Positions 1 to 10,972 of a DNA stretch of 64,000 bases are shown piece by piece (position 1 is the first letter of the stretch; every line of letters starts with the position of its first letter). The notes below the pieces were generated by a model. It was not told the DNA's origin, did no database searches, and saw only the letters and a program-made list of their open reading frames with translations. The DNA comes from Platycnemis pennipes (Eukaryota > Arthropoda > Insecta > Odonata > Platycnemididae), in assembly GCA_933228895.1 (NCBI GenBank), contig OW121856.1, forward strand, positions 111,265,027 through 111,329,026, written 5' to 3'. Both the position numbers and the translations under genes were made by a program.

Positions 1-423
1 CATAATTGCCACTCGTAACGTAATATTTGGGGAACGCATTTGGGGAACTAGTACAATCGGTAAATTGTTATAATTTTACCTGATTTGCCTCTTGAAGAAT
101 TAAAACCAGTTTATTACGAAAGTATGAGATGAACCCAGAAATAGAAGGAATTAGACAATTTATTGTAATTCAAAGGTCTTTCGCTTGCAAATATCCCAAA
201 ACTTTTTCCGCCGATTTCCATTTCGTTCCTCATATGGTTGTGATACGCTATCCACCATGTTACTTTGTGGCCTAGCGCAAATGGCGGACCATTTAAAATT
301 TCGTATGTGTAAATACAGGAAGGCATAACACTGTGGAGATATATAAATCTTCGGGACTTGATAAATATGTTATAAATAGCGGGAAAACATAAATTTCGGG
401 GGTGTAAAAGTGAGGTTTTACTG
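1..423. mobile_element. Right end of a pogo/Tigger-type DNA transposon
   Basis: The right boundary reads, on the minus strand, CAGTAAAACCTCACTTTTAC, and is followed by TA at 424-425. A CAGTRRAACCTC terminus with a TA target is typical of pogo/Tigger elements. No matching left end is seen, so the element probably starts left of the window. No transposase domain is recognisable inside. Several short related motifs ending in 'cggggg' lie just inside the end. The assignment rests on the terminus alone. Confidence 0.45.
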
Positions 424-425
424 TA

Positions 426-1274
426 ATTGATAAAAAATATTGAAATGATCGCCAACTATTAATCAGAATTTGATTTACTAATTTACGTGATGTTCAAAAA
501 TGATTGAAATTATATTTAACCCTCAGTTGGTCTGCTATGCCCTATGAGCGGTTACTTTAAGACCCTTTCTCTTGTATACATGGCCTTCTACCTTTTATTA
601 CCTTCACAACTTTTAGTGAAGGACTTTGTAGCAACATTTTTTGGGTAAAGACATATTTTGTAAGATTTTTTGATGAAAATAGTAGTTTATAATGCGATTG
701 ACATATTTTTTTGAAGCCATTATAGTTCTTGAAAGGTAAGGCCGCTTATCCTACCTTTGTTGGCCTATAAGTTCTGTAGTAGCCTTCACTATCATCATTT
801 AGAGTACCTAACATAATGGTTATGGGTTATTTTCCTGATATTTTAGACCTTTAAGAGCAACCCTTAGTCCTCACATCTTTTATTTATAAGAAACTATCCA
901 TTCTGGGCATCACCAAAAAACTTCGTGTACCTATATCTTTAGGAGTTAAGTGATAATTCTGGGCCAGAGAATCGGATTCTTCTGCATATGCAAAAATAGA
1001 TATTGCTGAATTCATGCTGAAAATCAGACTTTTGTTGGGGAATGAAAAATTCAAAGGTGATTTCAGAGACTTTATCCACTCTATTAAAATCGATTCCACG
1101 AAGAAGTAATAAAATTAAGTCAAGAAAAATGTTTTTAAAAATACTGGTCTTTGAGAACGGTGTCATGGTTTACGTAACTTTTTCTCGTCACGGTTTGAGG
1201 ATAAAAATTTATCATAATGATTATTAAATGTCTTGATAGTTTGAAAATCAGGCTCCAGACTCAACATTATTAAC
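426..1274. other. AT-rich sequence, nothing recognised
   Basis: No coding region with a recognisable domain, RNA gene or terminal repeat is seen on either strand. The short open frames here lack recognisable motifs. Confidence 0.5.
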
Positions 1275-1276
1275 TA

Positions 1277-2883
1277 CAGTTGAGCACCCTTAATCCGGGA
1301 ACACCCATAATCCGGCAATTTTGCTTTGACCAACTACCTAGTACTTAGTGGAAAATGCCGAAACATTTTTAACCGGAACATTGCTTCATAACCTGCCGAG
1401 ATATTATTATTATATTAATACTGAGATACCGTTCTTAACATTAATTTTTCCCTTTCGAGAATCAGAATAATTAAACATATTAATTTCTGGTACTTCATAT
1501 ACACTGGAATTATTCTGGAACTTGAAGTAAACATAAATTTGAAGACATCGCCGAGATGGACTACGACTAATATATAGATTGGCCTCTTTCAATGGCACGT
1601 GCATTTTTGATTGACCACTAGACGTAATTTGATTAAAATTATTTGTTATCTGCTCATGTTTCACCCAAAACACGTCTCATCCATACAGTTGTGGCAACAG
1701 CACAAAACGTTAACCATCGCAGAAAAAGTCAAGCTGTGAAAAAGCTTGACGCCGTTGCAATAGTAAAGTGTTTGACTGAAACATACTATGTGGGATCTTT
1801 AACAATATAACACATTAAGAAGCTGAAAGAGAAAAATCATCAAAATTTTACTATTAAAGGGACATGAAAAAGTAGATAACAGAGAGAAAAACTATGAAAG
1901 AAGATTTAAGTGCTAATTTAGATTGGTTTCTGGTTTCGATTGCGTCGAAGTGAAGGGCTTATTATTTCTGGCCAAATGCTAATGGAGCAGGATAAACTAT
2001 TTCAGAAATAGACGTGATGTGGGAATTTTCACGTGCATGCAATAGCATTTCACCGTCCGTTCTAAAACACGCGTGGTTTTAATTGTTGACTGCTTTAAGG
2101 TTTGATATAGACGAAATAAGTGGGGATTTAAAAAATTTTATGTTTCTGAGGATAAAAATATGATGATGGAGTTTGCAAACATCGTCCATAACCCTGAATT
2201 AAAGGAAATGGAATTGGTAAATTTAGACGAAAGGATAGTTAGCGGCCACGATATTCTCACCACACAACATATCATAGATGATGAAATCATTAAAATGGTA
2301 ATTAATAACAATAACTCCGAGTTGGAATGAAGATGATTAGCCTGAAATTGTTGAAGGAAAACTACTATTGATGATGGTCTTTGACGAATAATCCAGTCCG
2401 GTTGCCTGCAGCGATATAGTGATGGGCGGCCGTACACACGACACCCACGCGTTGACATCGTGCTGAATTAGCTGATTACAAATCAAGCACGGAAGGAAAT
2501 TATGTTACACAAAGCACAGCATAAGAAATATCAAATTTTATACCCTTTTCCAATAATAATATGAAACTTTTACATATGCAGCAATATGCACAATGCTTAA
2601 ATTCCGTTATTTTCACTCACTGTGCAACTTCGATAATTTAAAATAATAACTTTGTGGATTAAGAAATCATTTCTTTCTGATTATTCTCAATAACTCTTTT
2701 TAAAATAATGTTCAGTAAATGGCAAATGATTATATTTTGTTATAAATAATTGACTCATTTCAATGAAAACTTCCCGGACGTCAGAAATAGACCTGAATTG
2801 CCATGCATGACCCATAGTCCGGCAAAATCCCTAATCCGGCATCACTTTGGTCCCGACTGTGCCAGACTAAAGATGCTCAACTG
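1277..2883 (+). mobile_element. Non-autonomous Tigger-like (pogo) transposon, copy 1
   Basis: It starts with CAGTTGAGCACCCTTAATCC and ends with the inverted GGATGCTCAACTG-type terminus; in the last 45 bases the related CCGGCAT and AGATGCTCAACTG motifs are visible. TA dinucleotides flank both sides (1275-1276 and 2884-2885), as expected for the pogo/Tigger family. The subterminal motif AATCCGG recurs near both ends. The plus strand carries a decayed transposase from which most of the DDE domain is missing. A sister copy in the opposite orientation lies at 11826-13494. Confidence 0.82.
1703..2330 (+). pseudogene. Broken Tigger transposase remnant (copy 1)
   Basis: Around 1713-1740 a frame reads LTIAEKVKL and then stops. 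The adjacent frame continues KKLDAVAIVKCL, the helix-turn-helix start typical of pogo/CENP-B-type transposases. Around 1930-1990 a second DNA-binding segment is visible (ISGQMLMEQDK in type). It joins almost directly to SISPSVLKHAW at about 2045-2080, which belongs near the C-terminal end of the DDE domain. The catalytic core between them is therefore deleted. Stops and frameshifts occur throughout, so it cannot encode a working enzyme. An acidic C-terminal tail (NPELKEMEL) is still readable at about 2190-2215. Confidence 0.7.
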
Positions 2884-2886
2884 TAT

Positions 2887-3091
2887 TTCATCATCATCAA
2901 GGGTCAACAATCCTAGGATTGGTTTGACGCAGCCCTCCACTCGATTCTTCTATCAGCCAACCTCTTCATACCAACGTAGTTCCTCTCTTTCACGTCCTTT
3001 ACGACCTGTTCTATATAACTCATACGAGGCCTGACTTTTCCATTCTTCCCGTTCACTTTTCCCTTGACGATTGTCTTCATCAGGCCATATG
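2887..3091 (-). mobile_element. 3' end fragment of a LINE (endonuclease/RT type)
   Basis: Read on the minus strand this encodes GLMKTIV, then a basic stretch, RPRMSYIEQVVKD and ADRRIEWRAASNQS, ending in a TGATGATGATG tail. That is the C-terminus of a common arthropod non-LTR retrotransposon ORF2 and matches the fragments at 58938-59735 and 60620-61075. Only about 65 residues remain, and the 5' side breaks off at about 3091. The 3' repeat tail abuts the TA target site of the neighbouring Tigger. Confidence 0.75.
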
Positions 3092-3569
3092 GGGTAAATT
3101 GTGGATTAGTCAGAAATTTGTGTTCCTCCTCATTCAGGTTAAGTCATTTGTGGAAATCATGTTTGTCCCGCTGAACATCTTCCTTAGAGTTAGAATTGTT
3201 TTGCTAATCAGGAAGGTAATTAGTTGTGTAAATCTCTGATTGGAAAAGTTTAACCGTGTAGTGCTCCATCAGCCCCTCAAGTGTGTGCAACGCACCATCT
3301 CAAAGCCATGCCTCAAGTGTGTGGGGTGCAACCATCTCTACCAATCTATTCATGCTGAGTTCCTCAGTCAGAATCATTTAGAGGACACATCCGCAAGTGG
3401 GTTTTCTGGTAATTTTTTCTTCCTAACTATAGAAGAAGCTTACATAGGCACAACCACTTACTCTTCATGCCCTCAGCTCTCCGAGAAATGAAAGCTTTTA
3501 TTGTCTAGGATAGTTTTTACGATTGTCAATACCAAGGGTCGATCTTCTGGACTTAGTATTACATATAAG
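3092..3569. other. Unassigned sequence upstream of the split LINE
   Basis: This may be the 5' part of the LINE that becomes recognisable from about 3570, but no endonuclease motif can be read here with confidence. No other feature is seen. Confidence 0.35.
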
Positions 3570-3693
3570 AATATTATTATCACTGGGAACCTCAACATCG
3601 ATCTAACTAGAGACTCCACAAGTAGTAATTATTTAAAAGGCTTTATTCATTGCAATAATTTGTATCTGGTTCCCTTTCAACCAACTCATCATA
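3570..3693 (+). pseudogene. LINE endonuclease fragment (N-side of break)
   Basis: The frame reads ITGNLNIDLTRD and, further on, FQPTHHT, matching the [G]DFNIDL and PTHHT blocks of apurinic/apyrimidinic-type LINE endonucleases. The reading breaks exactly where the Tigger terminus CAGTAGAACC begins, and continues after 5590. Here the usual GDFN is GNLN, so a key acidic position is lost. Confidence 0.7.
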
Positions 3694-5588
3694 CAGTAGA
3701 ACCTCTATTTTACGAAGTTGAAGGGACCCAAAAATTTGAGCTTTGTAAATCAGAGGGTTTGTAAATTGGAGGTTATCTTCCACTAACTCCTCTGTCTCCG
3801 GAACTGATGTGTCACCAAAACCACCCGATCTCTAACAGTAGGAAATAGTGTTTGCGGTGACACTCCCATGCTCTGGCAACACCTCGCACAGCATGGAGCA
3901 ATGTCCATGGAGGCACATCATGCACATAAGAGGCTTGATCTGCGACAAATGTACGTCTACTAAAACTCTGCTGACAAGAATGCAAGTATACTTTCAATGC
4001 AATTAAAGACTATGCTGTACTTAACTTGTCAAATAGTTATGCTATAGTTGAAATCAAACTAATTACTACAACAAATAATAGTCATCTGCTCATTCTGGGA
4101 AAAAACAACAGATATTACATGAAATTCTCTGTGTGCAGTGATTCTACATCAAATTGAAAGGATTTAAAAATTACACCTCATTTGTATTGATTCGCTGTAG
4201 AGCATAGGCGTTGTTCCTAATGCTAGGAGACTCACTTTAGTAAAAGAGAATGAAACAGCCATGAATAAAAAAAAACAAATGAATATTTTTCTATAAATTT
4301 ATAATGGTATGAACTTGGCTGCTGCAACTGAATTAAGTTCTTGTAGCTGGTTGGTAAATCCTAAAATAAGGGGAATAAGAGAATTAGCTCCTCCTGCAGA
4401 GTATTTTAAGCATATGCAGTTATGCATTAATTAACGAAAGGGGTATATTTAGTGCTGGTCGATTTGTGTTTAAAGAAGCCATTTTAACATGGGAAAGCCA
4501 GGGATACATTTTAACTAGGAAATTTCAAAACAATGTTCCAACTGACCCAGTATATTTCCACGAAAAGACCAGAAAATGCCTTTTTCGAAGAAAGCGTATC
4601 GTTTGAAATACATTTAATAATATTTCGCAGCTAATTTAAGTCAATTTTAGAACTTCACTCGAGTAAATTTGAAATTCCCTCCTTTTTAAGATGCGTTCTA
4701 GAGTGCTGACATCTAGCGGTGATTTACGAGAACTATTTACTCGCGGCTACAGAAAGCAATCGCGAATTCTTACCTAACGACGTAAAACACTTAAAATGAA
4801 AAATTAAATAATCAAATTGCATCAATATTTGAATATAAGTAATTTATTATTGCAAAATTAGTATTTTTTAATGAAACTAAGCTCCACGACAGCTGCAGCA
4901 AAGAACTTCCAACGGGAATACCATTTTCAAGTGAAAGGCTGAAGTAAGTTCTGAATTGGGGTTGCGGCGGCTACCTTAAAGCTAATTTTAAATAATTCCA
5001 GAGAAAATATGGATCCTTTGTGACGACGAGTTAGGTATTCACAATACACAAAATGATAGAAAAGGAATAGAAATTACCAAGCACTAATCCGATTATTTTA
5101 TGTACTGGGGCATTGTTTTCAAGAAGTAGGCGTCTTGCGTCTTTGAACATTTTTTCATTGGATCATATAATAAGGATTGAATTGTGATTTGGATGATCAG
5201 TCTCTGGGATTTTTGCTACAGTTTAAGCACTCCAAAAAGCACTTTGCTCACATTCGATTTTTCCACATTTTCCCATACGAAATACTTGGACCGAGGGCCA
5301 TCTCAACATGACCAATCTGGCTTCAGCTGCTCCTGTCGCGGTATACAGCGATCGTTATTCCATTGTACTGAGTTCAGTGCTACAAAATCATTTCAAAAAC
5401 TTCGTAAAACAGAGGTCAATCACTCCTAGGGACCAGCCTCTCACTTCGTAAATCAGTAAAATCGAGGTTTCGTAAAATACAGGTCATTTTACATGGTTTT
5501 CCTATATACAAAGATCGGGACCGGCGGAATGGTTCGTAAATTGGTGTCATTTCGTAAATTAGAGGTTCGTAAAAAAGAGGTTCTACTG
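3694..5588 (-). mobile_element. Tigger/pogo-like transposon nested in the LINE
   Basis: The ends are CAGTAGAACCTCTATTTTAC on the left and the inverted GTAAAAAAGAGGTTCTACTG on the right, with TA on both sides (3692-3693 and 5589-5590). The motif TTCGTAAA(n)AGAGGT repeats several times inside the right end (about 5400-5580) and in degenerate form inside the left end, giving subterminal transposase-binding-like repeats. Only a C-terminal transposase scrap is readable (minus strand, 3812-3997). The rest is AT-rich, so this is a non-autonomous or deleted copy. It inserted after the LINE. Confidence 0.83.
3812..3997 (-). pseudogene. C-terminal scrap of Tigger transposase
   Basis: A minus-strand frame of about 60 residues includes VPPWTLLHAVRGVARAWE, resembling the helical C-terminal end of Tigger/CENP-B DDE transposases, where an L..A....A+AW pattern is typical. 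No DDE catalytic residue remains. It lies in the expected orientation, close to the left terminus of its element. Confidence 0.5.
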
Positions 5589-5590
5589 TA

Positions 5591-6229
5591 CATCTCTTGG
5601 TGAAACCTGGCTTGATCACTTCATCGTAGATAATGAGAATAAAATCATCTGCGCCTCACAATGTCCTCTTCCGTTTCTCTCGTTGCATGACTTAATTCAC
5701 ATTACCTATAAGTTTAAATTCTCCAGACTTAGCCTTTTCTCATTTATTTATCGAGATTTAAAACGTGTAAATCTTGATGATTTTCATAAAAACGCCTAGC
5801 TGAAAAAGATTGGTCTATTCTATTCTCCTCCAACAACATCGATGAGAAAGTTAAATTCTTTATTCTCAACTGCGTATTCAATCATACTGCATTACGTGCA
5901 GTGATCCCACGCCGCCGTGCTGCTCCATGGTGGACTACAGAGCTGGAGCAAATGAAAGAAAGGGACAGGGTTCATCAAGCCCATGTAAAGTCTAGAAACA
6001 CTGCAGTGTATGTTAGTTATAAAGTTCTTAGAAATGGAATCAATTATCTTGTAAAGGCTGCAAAGTGGGCCTATGACGCTACAAAACTTGAAGGACTTTC
6101 AAAGCCACAATTCATTTGGCGTGAACTTAGTGAAATTGGTCTACTTCGAAACAAAGATAACTCTATTATTCCGAATATAATGTTGAACCAACTTAATGAT
6201 CATTTCACGTTGCCTTCACCTCCTCATTG
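5591..6229 (+). pseudogene. LINE endonuclease C-end and EN-RT linker
   Basis: The sequence continues the broken endonuclease with SLGETWLDHFIVDN (the S/T-x-I/L-DHI-type motif) and then a degenerate stretch with stops. From 5901 an intact 109-codon frame carries APWWTTELEQM, the conserved linker before reverse transcriptase in CR1/Jockey-type ORF2 proteins, and ends in LNDHFTLPSPPH. The frame is cut at 6229 by the 852-bp insert. Confidence 0.75.
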
Positions 6230-7081
6230 AACATTCTCTGGTACTCATCATTCCATTTGCAGCGTTTCTCGAAAGAAGAACAGCCGTTCACGAGAAACGC
6301 TTGTCCAGGGGACAAAAATTCTTTCCAAGACGGGTGAGCAAGATGAGGTCAAAAATAGAACAAACACCAAAAGTATGAGAATCTAACTAATCAAACACTG
6401 TATTTCAACAACAAAAGACAAAGTACAAACCAACATAATTGAAATACTCTTCACAATTCAGGGAAAAGCTAATAACTTGCACCAACAGTCCATGGCGCTA
6501 AGGAGACACGAGAATCACCAAGTCTCCACTGACCTAGCCTCGAAGTGAACTCGTTGCCGTCTCGACTCGAACAGAGGGCGTGAGAGGGGAGGTATTCTCT
6601 GGGGTAAGGAGGGGGTATTTTCGGCAAGGTTAAAGTGCAATGGGGTTTAACGTGGAATTCCATTGGTGCAATTTGAGGGGAGGAAAAGGTGGCATGATGT
6701 AAAGAAGGCGAGGAGGAAGCTTATGATTGGGTCATCCGGAACTCTTCTTTTCACTCCCGCGGGCGAACACCAAATAACGGCTTGTACGATGGCCTAACTT
6801 CTGGTCTTCTTCCACGCTCTGGGGGCTATATAAGTGAAAGCGGATGTGGTGAGGGAAAGGAGCGGCTGAAAGGAGCTACTGAAACGAGCGGACGAAACGA
6901 TGCAGATGAAATCGTTGCATTTTGGAATCGTAGGCATTTTTGGCGTCGTTGGCTCCGCCTGTCGTTATCTTCACCTGTCGTTAGCTACGCCTGTCATGCA
7001 AGTCCTTCGGCTAAGTCCGGAGGGTAATTAGTCCGCCGAGGGGTTATGTCCAACAAGGGGGGGGTACCAAAAAATGCCACA
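6230..7081. mobile_element. 852-bp insertion of unknown class with 5-bp target duplication
   Basis: The LINE frame is interrupted between CATTG at 6225-6229 and CATTG at 7082-7086. The insert is more GC-rich than its surroundings and has no recognisable coding domain. It contains an inverted pair GCGTTTCTCG / CGAGAAACGC near its left end (about 6260-6301) and a promoter-like block with a TATA box at 6827. A 5-bp duplication and an internal promoter would fit a solo LTR, but the insert does not begin TG or end CA at the inferred boundaries, so the class is open. Confidence 0.55.
6735..6840 (+). promoter_or_regulatory. TATA-box promoter-like block
   Basis: TATATAAG lies at 6827-6834 in a G-rich context (GGGGGCTATATAAG). 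About 100 bases upstream are an inverted CCAAT box (GATTGGG) and CCGGAAC, an ETS-like site. No gene follows directly, so this is probably the promoter of the inserted element (LTR-like) rather than of a host gene. Confidence 0.4.
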
Positions 7082-7086
7082 CATTG

Positions 7087-8678
7087 ATCCCTTAGTAGCA
7101 TTTGATGATAGCAATTTTTACTTTCGTCACGTTGCTCCAGGAGACATACAAAAGTTTGTGTTTGAATCGAAATCAAAAGCTACTGGAAATGGCAATATCT
7201 CACCTTCATACATTAGAATGTCAATGCCAGTAATTCTCCTCACTCTGAGATTATCAACTTTTCATTATCAATGTCCATATTCCCAACTGAATGGAAATAT
7301 AGCTTGGTTCGCCCCTTAAAAAAGATCAAAAGCCCATCAGATGTATCACATTATCGCCCGATCTCTATTTTATGTTTCCTTTCAAAATGTTTAGAAAAAA
7401 TAGTTTACTATCGAGTCAATGAATACTTTGATAATCGGAATCTGTTTGACCCTTATCAGTCTGGTTTCCGTGAGTGTTTCAGCACCCAAACTACACTGCT
7501 TAAACTCACTACGATGATATTAGACTAGCAATAGAAAACAGAATGGTCACTATTATTGTTTTGTTTGACTTCAGCAAGGCCTTTGATCGTGTCAATCATA
7601 CTAAGCTTCTTTTGAAACTTAAATCACTGAAATTATCTTGTAGTGCCCTGAAGTGGTTTCTGTCTTACCTTCGTGGCAGGAAACAAGCAGTCAAGGGTCG
7701 TGACGGAAAGTTGTCAGAATGGAATTCTGTTACACTTGCAGTTCCCTAGGGTTCAGTTCTCGGGCCACTTCTCTTTTCAATTTACATTTTAGATTTGCCT
7801 CAGCAACTGAAATATTGTAGATACATGCTCTATGCAGACGATTTACAGATTTACTATCACTGTAAACCCCAAGATATAGCAGAGGCCGTAAGCAAAGTGA
7901 ACTATGACGTGCAGAAATTGTATTCATGGGCTGTATCAAACAACTTAATCTTAAATATTGCCAAAACTAAAGCTGTAATTATGGGAGGCACACACATGCT
8001 TCAGCGTATTGATATGGACCTAATACCAAAAATAAAGGTTGATCAACACGAAATCCTCTATTCCAATTATGCTCGTACTCTAGGTGTCACTATTAGTAAT
8101 AATATTTCCTGGGCAGGTAATGTATCCCAAATTTCAAACAGAATTAATTCCACTCTATACCAGTTGAAAATTCATAAACATTTACTTCCTATAGACACCA
8201 GAAAGAAACTTATTTCCACATTGATTTTTCCTCATCTGGACTACTGCTGCTTAGTTTATTATGACATTACTGAAGAGCTAAACTTAAAACTCCAATGGCT
8301 AATGAACTCATGTGCCAGATTCATTTATAACAAAAGAAAATCTGAACATATCAGTCCCTACCTACGAGAACATGGGTGGCTGTCAGTCACTCTTAGGAGA
8401 AAATATTTCCTCATATTGTTTATTTTTAGATTATTCCATAATCATAAGCCAGCCTACCTGCTTGATATGTTTTCTAAAAGACAAACAACTGCATGTTACT
8501 TAAAAATTAGACAACAAATTTATTTTTAACCCTCCACTCAAGAGCAATGCATGTGAAAAATCTTTTGTTGTTAATGCCATAAAATTATGGAATTTCCTAC
8601 CCACGAGCCTAACCTGTATGCAATCCATACTTTCTTTTAAAGAACAATTCTGGGAATATGTATCTAAAACTTTGTAAA
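7087..8678 (+). pseudogene. LINE reverse transcriptase, frameshifted
   Basis: Reverse transcriptase blocks appear in order: FYFRHVAPGDI, PLKKIKSPSDVSHYRPISIL, QSGFRECFSTQTTLL, FDFSKAFDRVNH, the GSVLGPLLFSIYILDLP block, and the catalytic YADD in MLYADDLQIYY (about 7826). A thumb region follows, then the typical C-terminus LWNFLPTSL and SFKEQFWEY, ending at a stop near 8678. The copy is dead: frames shift near 7530, and TAG at 7747-7749 replaces the Gln of the GVPQGS motif. The YADD catalytic residues themselves are intact. The C-terminal half (7795-8529) is still one open frame. Confidence 0.88.
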
Positions 8679-8878
8679 ATCAAGTCTTTCCCACCCTTGT
8701 ATATACTTGTAAAATATACCTATTATGTAATGTAGAACATTTTCACTTATAATACTTTATGCAATTGCTTATTGTCTTGTTAAATGCCGACTGGTGTACA
8801 AGTTTAACTTGCATTGTTTTTCTAAGGTGGCATTGCCACAGAAAATATATAAAGTGCATTATTATATAAAAAAAAGAA

Positions 8879-9684
8879 GTTTGTTGATGCTTGCGTTTGC
8901 ATTGGTGTTGGTGTATTTAGAGTGCAATAGGTTTGGATACCTTTTCAGAGGATTCTATTAGATATGTAATGGTTTACTGAGGATGTGGAAGTACGGTCTG
9001 CTGTGGAAACTTGAGAAAGAGGGCATTCGGCAAGAGATTGATGGTGCTAATCCTCTGTGGCCTTTCGCGTGTGAAGTAGTTTGAAAACAAATGGTGCCAG
9101 TTTTGTGCAAGGATGATCCACTGGGATATTTTGAGCTGTTTTTCGATGATAGGCTAACTACGTTTTTAGTGACAGAAACAAATCATATGCGTGAAACAAT
9201 TCCTTGTCCTTAAAGAGAAGTGCTCGAGCAAAAAGGACAATCTCAGCAATGGGTTACAACATTACTGAATGAAATTAGGAATTCCCCGGTTAACTTATAC
9301 TGATGGTAATCATGCGAAAACAAACCCTGTGAATGTGTTTCGCTCAGAAGTATATTTTAGAAATGTTTTTTTTCTCAATGCAGATTTAATTTATGGACTG
9401 GCTATTACTGTCACACTTGTGATAAAATTTTACTCTTAATTTATGAAGCATGTAATTTCCATTGTGTTTACTGATGGATTATTACAGATTCTCGATAGTT
9501 CAACTTCACCTCATCTAGTGACAGTGGTACATGATGATATGGAGGTGTACAAGTTCACGTCGATTATAACTAGTGTGTGTTGTAACGAGCAAATTTGTGA
9601 CTTTCGTGAGCATTTGTTGTAGTGGTCATGTTGTGCTTGGCTGCACGGGGAGATGTGGCATTGACTCCCTCCTTTGCGCTGCAG
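8879..9684. other. Intron or upstream sequence before exon A
   Basis: Nothing recognisable as coding or as a transposon terminus is seen. It ends in a pyrimidine-rich tract and TTTGCGCTGCAG, the acceptor of exon A. Confidence 0.5.
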
Positions 9685-9965
9685 CCTCGCAGCAGTTTGC
9701 CGGCCTGCACCAGCCACAGCAGCTGATGCACCAGCCACAGCAGCAGCAGCAGCACCAGATGGGTGCGCTGCCGCCGCACATCCAGGCGGGGCCGCCTCCG
9801 CCCCCTCCCCCCCACGCCCTCCTCCACCACCACCAGGCACAGCACCACCCCCAGCACCACCAAGGGGGGCAGCAGCAGCAAACGCCGCCTCCCCAGCAGC
9901 AGCAGCAGGGCCCTCCGGCAGCTGCCATGGGACTCCAGCAGCAGCAACACCACCCCCACCTACAG
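9685..9965 (+). CDS. Exon A of the Q/P-rich gene
   Basis: The acceptor is a pyrimidine-rich tract ending GCGCTGCAG and the donor is CAG|GTTTGC. The exon enters in phase 1 (two bases complete a split codon) and leaves in phase 0. It encodes about 93 residues, starting SQQFAGLHQPQQLMHQ, then poly-Gln, GALPPHIQAG, a seven-Pro run, a His-rich stretch and further Gln/Pro. The CAG tracts are the longest in the gene and are length-polymorphism candidates. Overlapping frames on both strands are open only because of the low-complexity repeats. The frame was chosen because its phase matches exon B and because the predicted residues resemble the rest of the gene. Confidence 0.85.
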
Positions 9966-10972
9966 GTTTGCAGTCTTTCCTTCCCCCCCTTGACCCCATC
10001 TCACGGTGGGGTGCATTCACATTGGTCGCTCTCGAGTGAGTGAATTTGCTTGCGATAACTCTCCAATTACATTTTTTCTCCCTCTTTTGTCCCTCTCTCT
10101 TTACTATATGCTCATAGTTGTCTCATGCTTTTTTATTCACTCTTTCCCCAATTTCCCTTTCACGTGACCCCTCCCAGATATTATGTCCTCAGGGATTCTA
10201 GCATTGCATTCATTTTCCTAAATGGGGTCGTTTACCATATTTTTTTCATTGCCAAATCTGATAGTTTGTAAAATAAAAAGACTCGTATTTTTTCCGTTTT
10301 TTGATCCGTCAATTATTTCTCGAGTTATAAGCGGCACAAAACTGATGTTTTTATCCCTTTCGGAAAAGTGGGCGTGGTGCCACCTCTGACGTCTATCGAC
10401 TTCGTCCAATCACAACTGAGTTTGCAAAGCTACTTTGCCTTATCGCAATGGGGGGGGACAAGGCTGACTCAGCCAATAGGAGCAGTATCGACAGCATCTG
10501 TGCAAGCAGACCTTCCAAGAATCCCCCTCCACTCCCTTCCCTTCCCATAAGAGCAGTCAAGGACGGGAGGAAAATGACGTCAATGTTATCAAAGCAGCTT
10601 CTTCCATGGGCGTCACCTTTTGCTTATTTTAATTTTGGATTTACGAGTGAATGGTTGTGGTTAGAAGATTAATTTCTTCACTAAAATTCTTATTTCGTTT
10701 CCATCTAACGATTTCGTGTACGAAATTGTGATTTCGATTCCGAGTAAACGCCTGCAAATCATTCTGGCAAATCTCTGGGAACTTTGCCTCCCTGGTTTCT
10801 CTCACCATACTGCACGTGCGTCTCATGTTGTCCATGGCAGGGCTGGGTTCGGAATGCATGGCTCTCCAGGTTTATGTCGAGAATGCCCAAATGTTGGCGC
10901 TGGTGCTCGATTGGCCCCGTGCTTTCTTGTGTCCTCTGAAGCGTCAAAGTGTGCTCTTGCTTCATGGTGCAG
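9966..10972 (+). other. Intron A-B
   Basis: About 1 kb of unique sequence between donor GTTTGC and acceptor TTCATGGTGCAG. It contains a compact cluster of transcription-factor motifs at 10370-10594 and no transposon end. It is the only small intron here without a recognisable repeat. Confidence 0.7.
10370..10594 (+). promoter_or_regulatory. Intronic regulatory motif cluster (candidate enhancer/promoter)
   Basis: Within 225 bases are GGGCGTGG (10370-10377, KLF/Sp type), TGACGTCT (10387-10394, CRE half-type), CCAAT (10406-10410), GCTGACTCAGC (10463-10473, MARE/AP-1 core) overlapping a second CCAAT (10473-10477), a perfect palindromic CRE TGACGTCA (10575-10582) and ATCAAAG (10588-10594, TCF type). 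Such a combination is common in promoters and enhancers and is not seen elsewhere in the window. No TATA box is obvious. It could drive a shorter transcript starting before exon B, or act as an enhancer; the motifs alone do not decide. Confidence 0.5.

Larger units (their letters stand above)
3570..8878 (+). mobile_element. CR1/Jockey-type LINE split by two later insertions
   Basis: Three blocks read as one retrotransposon: 3570-3693, 5591-6229 and 7087-8878. Removing the Tigger (3694-5588) and one TA restores a seamless frame, PTHHT joined to SLGETWLDHF, which is the end of an AP-endonuclease domain. Removing 6230-7081 plus one CATTG restores PSPPH joined to IDPLVAF. The last block carries reverse transcriptase and a 3' tail ending ATTATATAAAAAAAAG. 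It is 5'-truncated or unreadable before 3570. Clade placement (CR1/Jockey) is from motif style only. Confidence 0.82.

Noticed and set aside
9511..10020. 169-codon and other minus-strand open frames over exon A
   Set aside because: They are Ala/Gly/Leu-rich shadows of the CAG/CCN repeats. The plus-strand frame is supported by splice sites and phase.
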